This document shows positions 1-6,268 of a DNA stretch of 6,268 bases, one piece after another. The stretch covers positions 1 through 6,268 of the forward strand of contig CADBNA010000086.1 in the NCBI GenBank assembly GCA_902795835.1. Direction: 5' to 3'. The stretch comes from an uncultured Lachnospiraceae bacterium (lineage in GTDB: Bacteria > Bacillota_A > Clostridia > Lachnospirales > Lachnospiraceae). The number at the start of each line of letters is the position of its first letter. Positions within the stretch are counted from its first letter, which is position 1. The notes beneath the pieces were generated by a model. That model saw nothing but the letters and a program-made list of their open reading frames with translations, ran no database searches and was not told where the DNA came from. The translations under genes and the position numbers were made by a program.

Positions 1-1
1 T

Positions 2-499
2 GATCTGTTTTCAGAGGTTTTGATTAAAAGGAAGCCGGAGGCAGCCAATATTATACTGAAGTATCTCCCGCTCTGCGCGGGCGTGCTCTGCCTGCTGGGC
101 GGCATTATACTGCACCCGGCATTGCTGCTTCCCGGGGCGGTTCTGCTGGGCCTGGGCATATGGCTGATGCCCAGGCAGGACATAGAATATGAGTATTCCT
201 ACGTAAATGGTCTGCTGGACATCGACTGTATATACGGAAAGCGCAGCCGGAAACGTCAGGCTTCCTATGACCTGAGCCAGATGGAGATTATGGCTCCGGC
301 GGGGTCGCCATTTCTGGACAATGCAGGCGGAAAGGCACTGAAGACGGTGGATTACAGTTCCGGCTATGAGACGGACAGAGGATCCGTCTATGCCGTGGTT
401 ATTCCCTATAACGGCGAGAGGCGGCTTCTGCTTTTCCAGCCCTCGGAATCTATGAAAAAAGACCTCCGGATGCGCATGCCTTCACGGGTTCATCTGTGA
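2..499 (+). CDS. Small two-helix membrane protein, 5' end missing (DUF6106-like)
   Basis: The frame is open from base 2 to the TGA at 497-499, giving 165 visible residues. A TTG at 20 could start translation, but the AGAGG before it is only 2 bases away and the preceding residues (DLFSEV) read naturally into the protein, so I infer that the true start is just left of the window. Near the N-terminus lie two close hydrophobic stretches, about residues 20-37 and 39-56 of the visible protein, separated by a His-Pro turn, so a helical hairpin in the membrane is likely. The rest is a soluble domain containing YEYSYVNGLLDIDCIYGKRSRKR, which I associate from memory with small uncharacterised Lachnospiraceae membrane proteins (DUF6106-type). 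The tail after about residue 65 is probably cytoplasmic and basic patches fit that. Function is unknown. No clear terminator separates it from the guaB promoter, so read-through into guaB is possible. Confidence 0.72.
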   Translation, partial: DLFSEVLIKRKPEAANIILKYLPLCAGVLCLLGGIILHPALLLPGAVLLGLGIWLMPRQDIEYEYSYVNGLLDIDCIYGKRSRKRQASYDLSQMEIMAPAGSPFLDNAGGKALKTVDYSSGYETDRGSVYAVVIPYNGERRLLLFQPSESMKKDLRMRMPSRVHL

Positions 500-518
500 A
501 CAGCGGCTGAAAAACACG

Positions 519-547
519 TTGACTTTCCACTGCCGTTTTGCTACACT
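519..547 (+). promoter_or_regulatory. Sigma-A-type promoter for guaB with extended -10
   Basis: TTGACT (519-524) is separated by exactly 17 bases from TACACT (542-547). TG at 539-540 one base before the -10 makes an extended -10 element. The expected start of transcription is near 554, leaving an untranslated leader of about 62 bases before the guaB ATG. That leader is too short to hold a purine riboswitch plus expression platform. This is inferred from sequence only. Confidence 0.72.
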
Positions 548-598
548 ACACGGAAAGTATCAGAAGCTCAGAAAAAACCAGGCAGCGCTTGCGCATAG

Positions 599-2083
<1,485 letters not shown>

Positions 2084-2107
2084 CATTCATATCATGAGTT
2101 AAGAATG

Positions 2108-2145
2108 CCCCCTGCCGTGTCCAGCCGGACAGGCAGGGGGTTTTT
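2108..2145 (+). terminator. Intrinsic terminator of guaB
   Basis: CCCCCTGCC (2108-2116) pairs perfectly with GGCAGGGGG (2132-2140). Inside, TGTCC (2118-2122) pairs with GGACA (2127-2131) around an AGCC loop, with one bulged G at 2117. Five T residues (2141-2145) follow directly. It lies 25 bases after the guaB stop and is a textbook Rho-independent terminator. Confidence 0.93.
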
Positions 2146-2221
2146 CACAATCACCCGTATGGCAGAATACGCAGAAGGAGATGGAACCCTTCTTTACAGG
2201 CGGGGAGAATATCAGTTTTGC

Positions 2222-2238
2222 TCAGGAGGCGATCCTGA
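2222..2238 (+). other. Small hairpin in the leader just before the amidase ribosome site
   Basis: TCAGGA (2222-2227) and TCCTGA (2233-2238) form a perfect 6-bp stem with a 5-base loop. It ends 7 bases before the AGAGGAG ribosome site at 2246-2252. The stem itself hides a second AGGAGG (2224-2229) that has no suitable start codon after it. A regulatory role is only a possibility; the hairpin is short. Confidence 0.3.
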
Positions 2239-2259
2239 ACTGAAAAGAGGAGACGCAAG

Positions 2260-2979
2260 ATGCGCAGAAAAACAGGAAGAATACGGCTCGGAAGGATACA
2301 TTGGATTCTCCTTGCAGCCGGTGCCGTTCTGCTGCTCCTGATACTGGTCCTGGCAGTTGTCAGGAACAGACGGCAGCAGCCCGCGCCCCTGCAGGCGGAG
2401 AGTGTGCGGCCCGAGGACAGGGAAGATACCTCCTCTGAATCCATGACTCCCGAAGAAGCGGCATATTGGGCCGGCTGTCCGGAACTGGACGTGCAGCTGC
2501 TGACGCCGAATTCCCATTCCCGGCCCCAGCTTCCTCTTGTGGAGATCAACGGAATCGTCATTCACTACACTGCCAATCCCGGAACAACTGCACAGGAGAA
2601 CAGGGACTATTTTGAAAATCTTGAAGACAGTGATGAAGACATATATGTCAGCAGCCATTTTGTGATCGGCCTGGATGGTGAGATCATTCAGTGCATTCCA
2701 AGCAGTGAGATGTCATACGCATCCAATGACAGGAATATGGATACACTCGCGATCGAATGCTGTCATCCGGATGAAACAGGTGAGTTTACCGGAGCCACCT
2801 ACAGTTCTCTGGTAGAACTGACTGCCTGGCTCTGCAAGGCGTTTGACCTGACGCCTGACGATGTGATCCGGCATTATGATATCACCGGAAAAGACTGTCC
2901 CAAATACTATGTCGAACATCCGGAGGCCTGGGAAAGACTGCTGAATGATATCAAAGAGCAGTATATGTCGCTGGTATGA
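2260..2979 (+). CDS. Membrane-anchored N-acetylmuramoyl-L-alanine amidase (Amidase_2 family)
   Basis: The product has 239 residues. A short basic N-terminus is followed by a hydrophobic helix at about 15-34 with no obvious signal-peptidase site, so it probably stays as an anchor with the catalytic part outside the membrane. A polar linker (35-65) leads to an Amidase_2/PGRP-type domain at about 95-235, which cleaves the bond between MurNAc and L-Ala in peptidoglycan. Expected zinc ligands are His102 (in IHYTANPG), His205 and Cys213 (in RHYDITGKDCP); Lys211 sits two residues before the cysteine, as in T7 lysozyme. SSHFVIGLDGEIIQCIP (131-147) and TLAIECCHP (162-170) are typical family segments. 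The ATG follows AGAGGAG (2246-2252) with 7-base spacing. The upstream gap holds no convincing promoter. It could serve growth, division or sporulation; nothing here decides which. No phage genes flank it, so a prophage lysin is unlikely. Confidence 0.92.
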   Translation: MRRKTGRIRLGRIHWILLAAGAVLLLLILVLAVVRNRRQQPAPLQAESVRPEDREDTSSESMTPEEAAYWAGCPELDVQLLTPNSHSRPQLPLVEINGIVIHYTANPGTTAQENRDYFENLEDSDEDIYVSSHFVIGLDGEIIQCIPSSEMSYASNDRNMDTLAIECCHPDETGEFTGATYSSLVELTAWLCKAFDLTPDDVIRHYDITGKDCPKYYVEHPEAWERLLNDIKEQYMSLV

Positions 2980-2981
2980 GT

Positions 2982-3011
2982 TTGACGAACAGGTTTTATA
3001 TATAGTAAAAT
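2982..3011 (+). promoter_or_regulatory. Promoter for the repeat-rich membrane protein gene
   Basis: TTGACG (2982-2987) begins 2 bases after the amidase stop codon and is followed after 18 bases by TAAAAT (3006-3011), inside an AT-rich stretch (2994-3014) in an otherwise GC-rich region. The expected transcription start is near 3018, giving a leader of about 30 bases. No terminator lies between the amidase gene and this site, so the downstream gene could be transcribed both from here and by read-through. Confidence 0.6.
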
Positions 3012-3048
3012 AAAGGCGGATTTTTGAAAAGAAAGGCTGGTGAAAGCG

Positions 3049-4263
3049 ATGAGCCCTGCAGACAGGGATGATGATATATGGGGAACCGGCACGGAATCCC
3101 GCAATCCGTTCGAAACTGACACACAGGCGGAAAAACCAAAAGGCGGCACTCGCCAGAATGAGTACCGGACCAGTGAAGGGCAAAGCGGATCCAGAGACCG
3201 GTCCCGCGTAAACATGAGTCAGGGTTCCTGGGGAGACGGCACCGGAAGCGGATGGCAGAGCGGCAGCTCCGGTCAATGGCAGAGCGGCGGCACAGCCGGC
3301 AGCGGATGGCAGAACGGCAATGCGTATGGCGGACCGCAGAACAGAGGCCCGGCAGGATATTACGGGACAAACGGTCCGGGGGGATACGGGCAGAATCCCA
3401 ATCCGAACAGACAGGGAGGCGGTACGGCCGGCAAGGTACTTCTTGTGATCGGTATTGTGCTGCGCAGCCTGATCGTCCTGTTCAGTATAGTATCATTAAT
3501 CGGCGGAGGTCTCCTGGCCTACAGCCACAGTTCCCAGAACAGTGATTCGTACGAGTACAGCTGGTCCTACAACACGGATCCTGATTTTGATTTTGACTTT
3601 GATTTCGGAGACGGCAGCTACGCATTCAGCGATACGGATCAGACAGAGGCGGAGCAGAAGGATGACCTGGATGATTCCGAGCTGGAAGATACCTCCGGAG
3701 TTCTCAGCGAGGAAGAGGTCTCGGACATTACGGGATCTGCCGTGCTGGGCATGAATACCTCACTGACAAAACCGGCCACTGCCGGGCAGTGGGTCAAGAC
3801 CAGGAAGACCATCGACGGAGAGGCATATGATGTTTACTTCCGGGTGACGGATATGGCGCCGGTGGATCCGTCCGAAATAGAAGACTACAATAACAGCCAG
3901 AACCAGATTCATCTGATCCCGACGAACAATGAAGACTTTGTGGATATGGTCTGCACCTATGAGATCTACTATCCGGAGGGAACGCCTTCCGACCGTCATC
4001 AGAAGGACTTCTACTGTGATATCGTGTCAAAACAGGGCTCTTTTGAGATGAAAGACGGAACCGTATACAGGGACGAGGAACTGGATGACGTATTTGACAT
4101 CACGATCGATCCTCCGAATTCGGTCACCCGGGAAGGCGAGATGTTTACCGGCAGACTGACCTATACCGTGACAAAGGACTGCAGTGAATACTATATTGTC
4201 TGGCTGGACAGTGATGCCGGCGGACGGATATATGTCCGCTGTACATACGAACAGGGTGCTTGA
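3049..4263 (+). CDS. Unrecognised single-pass membrane protein with Gly/Trp/Gln repeats, acidic DF linker and four-Cys outer domain
   Basis: I do not recognise this protein. From the ATG at 3049 it has 404 residues. Residues 1-128 are hydrophilic and low in complexity, rich in Gly, Ser, Gln and Asn, with three WQ(S/N)G units at Trp69, Trp77 and Trp87. A hydrophobic segment at about 130-158 is probably membrane-spanning, though it carries an Arg near 139. Next comes a very acidic linker with four Asp-Phe pairs (179-186). The C-terminal half (about 230-404) looks like a folded beta-rich domain holding all four cysteines (302, 323, 378, 398). Charge distribution suggests N-terminus inside, C-terminus outside. 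Its end, EGEMFTGRLTYTV, faintly recalls Ig-like DUF4352 domains; this is weak inference. Start choice: GGTGA (3039-3043) sits 5 bases before ATG 3049, while a GTG at 3040 would add three residues but lies only 3 bases after AAAGG. It has its own promoter and terminator. Confidence 0.85.
   Translation: MSPADRDDDIWGTGTESRNPFETDTQAEKPKGGTRQNEYRTSEGQSGSRDRSRVNMSQGSWGDGTGSGWQSGSSGQWQSGGTAGSGWQNGNAYGGPQNRGPAGYYGTNGPGGYGQNPNPNRQGGGTAGKVLLVIGIVLRSLIVLFSIVSLIGGGLLAYSHSSQNSDSYEYSWSYNTDPDFDFDFDFGDGSYAFSDTDQTEAEQKDDLDDSELEDTSGVLSEEEVSDITGSAVLGMNTSLTKPATAGQWVKTRKTIDGEAYDVYFRVTDMAPVDPSEIEDYNNSQNQIHLIPTNNEDFVDMVCTYEIYYPEGTPSDRHQKDFYCDIVSKQGSFEMKDGTVYRDEELDDVFDITIDPPNSVTREGEMFTGRLTYTVTKDCSEYYIVWLDSDAGGRIYVRCTYEQGA
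3253..3318 (+). repeat. Three imperfect in-frame copies of TGGCAGAGCGGC
   Basis: TGGCAGAGCGGC occurs at 3253-3264 and 3277-3288, and TGGCAGAACGGC at 3307-3318. The copies start 24 and 30 bases apart, both multiples of three, and encode WQSG, WQSG and WQNG in the N-terminal low-complexity region. They look like products of in-frame duplication that have since diverged. Confidence 0.7.
3583..3606 (+). repeat. Four tandem hexamers encoding Asp-Phe pairs
   Basis: GATTTT, GATTTT, GACTTT and GATTTC follow one another and encode DFDFDFDF just outside the predicted membrane segment. The unit is two codons, so gain or loss of one copy would keep the frame and change linker length by two residues. Confidence 0.75.
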
Positions 4264-4279
4264 AGCACCCTGTTTTTTT
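4251..4279 (+). terminator. Intrinsic terminator overlapping the end of the membrane protein gene
   Basis: ACAGGGTGCT (4251-4260) pairs perfectly with AGCACCCTGT (4264-4273), and seven T residues (4273-4279) follow. The stem's left arm is the last coding sequence of the gene above, and the stop codon TGA (4261-4263) is the loop. On the minus strand the same hairpin has no T run after it, so it would be a poor terminator for the converging argG operon. Confidence 0.92.
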
Positions 4280-4318
4280 GAAGCGATGTTTTTTAATCCG
4301 CCAGACGGGAGAGACTGT

Positions 4319-4963
4319 TTACTGACTCAGCCGGGAATACCCGTAGCTGTTGGCGATAGCGTCAACGGAAATCCCTTCCCGGCACAGCGGGCAATCCTCC
4401 TGGCGGTAATAGCGGTAATGCGGAAGATCAGCGGGATGAAAAGCGGCCGCGACCGGTATGCCCGCCACTTCATCCATTGTGCTGAAGATGGCTGCCGCTC
4501 CGCTGATCTTAGCCTGATAGCAGCTGACGCAGTCTGCAGCGGCCTTCAGGGTCAGCCCGGTTGTCACTGCCCCAACCAGAAGGAGCACATGTTTTCCGCG
4601 CAGGGCGAGTTCCAGATTTTCACGGAAGATAATCTGACCTCCGGCGATATACTCCGGTGCGACGACATAGATCGTACGGTGTGCATTGTACGACAGTATG
4701 CCGGACCGGGTCAGCTCTTCCGCAAGGTATGTGCCGATGACGGTCGTGCCGTCCAGACACACAATCGTGTCGACCGGTGTGCTCACAGAATATCTCATGG
4801 ACAGCAGCGTCGCCACGCCGTGCGCCTCGCTGCAGCGCGTCTTCATTGTCGTAAAATCCAGAAAACAGGTTGTGTGAGAGTGAGACGTCACAAAATGCCC
4901 GTCAATTACCTTCAGCTGAACATGCTGGTTCAGAGAAGACGGTATTTTCACATAATCCTTCAT
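4319..4963 (-). CDS. Phosphoribosyltransferase-like protein with altered PRPP loop
   Basis: The 214-residue product resembles type I phosphoribosyltransferases of the orotate PRTase kind. TIVCLDGTTVIGTYLAEEL (66-84) corresponds to the early beta-alpha unit, and HVLLLVGAVTTGLTL (125-139) aligns with the PRPP-binding loop. In active enzymes that loop normally carries two acidic residues before the TTG; here they are Gly131 and Ala132. The Thr-Thr-Gly that holds the 5'-phosphate is kept. The C-terminus has a CPLC motif (191-194) followed by NSYGYS, and the N-terminus has HSHTTC (28-33), possible metal ligands. I recall similar proteins in Clostridia, often annotated as orotate PRTase, with the acidic pair also missing, but cannot confirm it here. 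The ATG follows AAAGGGA by 6 bases and lies 11 bases after argG, so it is probably the second gene of an argG operon. Substrate is unknown; it may bind a nucleotide without standard catalysis. Confidence 0.85.
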   Translation of the reverse strand: MKDYVKIPSSLNQHVQLKVIDGHFVTSHSHTTCFLDFTTMKTRCSEAHGVATLLSMRYSVSTPVDTIVCLDGTTVIGTYLAEELTRSGILSYNAHRTIYVVAPEYIAGGQIIFRENLELALRGKHVLLLVGAVTTGLTLKAAADCVSCYQAKISGAAAIFSTMDEVAGIPVAAAFHPADLPHYRYYRQEDCPLCREGISVDAIANSYGYSRLSQ

Positions 4964-4969
4964 GGGTAT

Positions 4970-4976
4970 TCCCTTT
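4970..4976 (-). promoter_or_regulatory. Ribosome binding site overlapping the argG stop codon
   Basis: On the minus strand AAAGGGA lies 6 bases before the ATG at 4963, and its first two A residues are the last two bases of the argG TAA stop (4977-4975). Ribosomes ending on argG would sit on this site, which favours translational coupling of the two genes. Confidence 0.7.
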
Positions 4977-6192
4977 ATTTATCCTTCCCGGCCATAACCA
5001 TGGCACGAACCTTAAGCGGCAGTCCGAACAGGGTGATGAACCCGCTGGCATCCTGATGGTCATACAGGTCTCCTGTCGTAAAGGAGGCCAGAGATTCATT
5101 GTACAGGCTGTACGGAGAAGAGGTGCCGGCTTTGATAATATTGCCCTTGTAGAGACGGAATTTCACTTCGCCAGTTACATACTTCTGCGTTGATTCAACA
5201 AAAGCCTGGATTGCTTCGCGGAGCGGAGTGAACCATTTGCCTTCATAAACAATCTGGGCAAACTGACTGCCCAGCTTTTTCTTCATTTCCATTGTGTCAC
5301 GGTCCAGAATCAGTTCCTCAAGCTGGTCATGGGCTTCCATCAGGATCGTGCCGCCGGGCGTCTCATAGATGCCGCGCGACTTCATTCCGACGACGCGGTT
5401 TTCCACAATGTCCACGATGCCGATTCCGTTTGCGCCGCCGAGACGGTTCAGCTCCGCAATGATTTCCGACACTTTCATGGACTTCCCGTTCAGCGTTTTC
5501 GGAATGCCTGCCTCAAATGTCATAGTCACCTCTGTGACCTCATCCGGTGCCTTCTGCGGCGTGACGCTCAGAACCAGCAGCTCGTCGTAGTTCGGCTCGC
5601 TGGCCGGATCCTCCAGTTCCAGTCCTTCGTGACTGATATGCCAGAGGTTGCGGTCACGGCTGTATCCCTTGCCCATAGAGAACGGCAGATCGATCCCGTG
5701 ATCACGGCAGTACTGCACTTCCTCCTCACGGGAATTCATCTTCCATACTTCCGGCATGCGCCAGGGAGCAATGATCTTCAGGTCAGGGGCCAGTGCCTTG
5801 ATGCCCAGTTCGAAGCGGATCTGGTCGTTGCCTTTTCCGGTGGCGCCGTGACAGATAGCTGTGGCATTTTCCTTCCGTGCGATCTCGACCAGCCGTTTTG
5901 CGATCGCCGGACGTGCCATGGAAGTGCCGAGCAGATACTTGTGCTCATAGACAGCGCCGGCCTGTACGCACGGCATAATAAAATCATCGCAGAATTCATC
6001 GACAATATTCTCAATATATAATTTTGCGGCGCCGGATGCTTTTGCGCGCGCCTCGAGGCCGTCCAGCTCCTCTCCCTGTCCGCAGTCAATGCAGACACAG
6101 ATGACATCGTATCCGAAATTCTCTTTCAGCCAGGGGATGATGGCGGTTGTATCCAGACCGCCGGAATAGGCCAGAACTACTTTTTCATTCAT
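4975..6192 (-). CDS. argG: Argininosuccinate synthase
   Basis: This cytoplasmic enzyme joins citrulline and aspartate with ATP (giving AMP and PPi) to make argininosuccinate, the penultimate step of arginine synthesis. The 405-residue length is normal for the common bacterial type. The N-type ATP pyrophosphatase loop AYSGGLDTT is at 8-16. Other family segments are GTSMARP (89-95), HGATGKGNDQIRFE (115-128, citrulline/aspartate site), SRDRNLWH (178-185) and YETPGG (276-281). No key residue appears missing. The start ATG at 6192 follows GGGAGG (6208-6203) with a 10-base spacer. The next gene downstream, a PRTase-like gene, is 11 bases away on the same strand; argH, the usual partner, is not in the window and not immediately downstream. 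Candidate promoters and an ArgR-like site precede the gene. Confidence 0.98.
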   Translation of the reverse strand: MNEKVVLAYSGGLDTTAIIPWLKENFGYDVICVCIDCGQGEELDGLEARAKASGAAKLYIENIVDEFCDDFIMPCVQAGAVYEHKYLLGTSMARPAIAKRLVEIARKENATAICHGATGKGNDQIRFELGIKALAPDLKIIAPWRMPEVWKMNSREEEVQYCRDHGIDLPFSMGKGYSRDRNLWHISHEGLELEDPASEPNYDELLVLSVTPQKAPDEVTEVTMTFEAGIPKTLNGKSMKVSEIIAELNRLGGANGIGIVDIVENRVVGMKSRGIYETPGGTILMEAHDQLEELILDRDTMEMKKKLGSQFAQIVYEGKWFTPLREAIQAFVESTQKYVTGEVKFRLYKGNIIKAGTSSPYSLYNESLASFTTGDLYDHQDASGFITLFGLPLKVRAMVMAGKDK

Positions 6193-6212
6193 GCTAAGGA
6201 AACCTCCCGTTT

Positions 6213-6230
6213 CATTTTAAAATCTGCAAG
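6213..6230 (-). promoter_or_regulatory. Candidate ARG box (ArgR/AhrC operator) at the argG transcription start
   Basis: On the minus strand the site CTTGCAGATTTTAAAATG matches 12 of 18 positions of the reverse complement of the Bacillus ARG-box consensus as I remember it (CATGAATAAAAATKCAAK). It covers the expected start of transcription, where a bound repressor would block initiation. A second CTTGCATTT lies at 6262-6254, 32 bases upstream and overlapping the -35. This is pattern matching by eye; AT-rich sequence can mimic the motif. Confidence 0.35.
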
Positions 6231-6232
6231 AT

Positions 6233-6261
6233 ACTATACATCATACCGCTCTGAAATGCAA
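6233..6261 (-). promoter_or_regulatory. Promoter for argG (proximal candidate)
   Basis: Read on the minus strand, TTGCAT (6261-6256) is followed after 17 bases by TATAGT (6238-6233). The expected start of transcription is near 6226, leaving a leader of about 33 bases before the argG ATG. The -35 lies inside one copy of the CTTGCA motif. Confidence 0.65.
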
Positions 6262-6268
6262 GCATCAA
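6240..6268 (-). promoter_or_regulatory. Second, overlapping argG promoter candidate (distal)
   Basis: TTGATG (6268-6263) and TATGAT (6245-6240) are also 17 bases apart on the minus strand, shifted 7 bases upstream of the proximal candidate. The -35 lies at the very edge of the window. Only one of the two may be used; the proximal pair seems slightly better placed. Confidence 0.4.

Noticed and set aside
2193..2221. TTTACA and TTTTGC as an amidase promoter
   Set aside because: The -35 is fair but the -10 matches consensus poorly; not enough to call.
2181..2243. 20-codon peptide before the amidase gene
   Set aside because: Its AAGGAG abuts the ATG with no spacing, and the peptide has no recognisable feature; kept only as a weak leader observation.
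2994..3010. TTTTA / TAAAA inverted repeat as an operator
   Set aside because: It is short, AT-only and explained by the AT-rich -10 region of the promoter.
4264..4318. Terminator for the minus-strand argG operon
   Set aside because: The minus strand here is A-rich rather than T-rich, only a 3-bp stem is seen near 4300, and the plus-strand terminator hairpin lacks a T run in this direction.
4184..5056. 290-codon open frame on the plus strand across the PRTase-like gene
   Set aside because: It begins inside the membrane protein gene, crosses a strong terminator and runs antisense to two supported genes; no domain is visible.
5329..6021. 230-codon open frame on the plus strand inside argG
   Set aside because: It is antisense to a well conserved enzyme gene and has no start signals of its own.

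Overview
The window looks like ordinary chromosome from a moderately GC-rich Clostridia species, most probably Lachnospiraceae. This rests on protein resemblance (a Clostridium-type IMP dehydrogenase, a Cys-liganded membrane-anchored Amidase_2 protein, and a phosphoribosyltransferase-like protein of a type I associate with Clostridia), AGGAG-type ribosome sites and compact sigma-A-like promoters. The taxonomic call is inference. I see no tRNA, rRNA, CRISPR array, IS element, phage gene or origin.

Layout, plus strand (1-4280): the 3' part of a small two-helix membrane protein gene (2-499) whose start lies off the left edge; a strong extended -10 promoter (519-547); guaB, IMP dehydrogenase (617-2083); a GC-rich intrinsic terminator (2108-2145); a membrane-anchored N-acetylmuramoyl-L-alanine amidase (2260-2979); a promoter that begins 2 bases after the amidase stop (2982-3011); an unrecognised single-pass membrane protein with a Gly/Ser/Gln/Trp-rich N-terminal half, an acidic linker with a DF repeat and a four-cysteine outer domain (3049-4263); and a terminator whose hairpin loop contains that gene's stop codon (4251-4279).

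Layout, minus strand (4319-6268): argG, argininosuccinate synthase (6192-4975), is followed 11 bases later by a phosphoribosyltransferase-like gene (4963-4319) whose Shine-Dalgarno overlaps the argG stop codon, so the two look like a translationally coupled operon. Upstream of argG there are two overlapping promoter candidates and two copies of CTTGCA, one continuing into a candidate ARG box at the expected transcription start. This suggests arginine/ArgR control. The operon converges on the plus-strand block at about 4264-4318.

The genes do not form one pathway: guaB makes GMP precursors, the amidase and its neighbour act at the envelope, and argG makes arginine. The points most worth a second look are the PRTase-like protein, whose PRPP-loop acidic pair is replaced by Gly-Ala and which is coupled to argG; the unrecognised membrane protein; and the candidate ArgR site. 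I found no clear evidence of a new multi-gene system.
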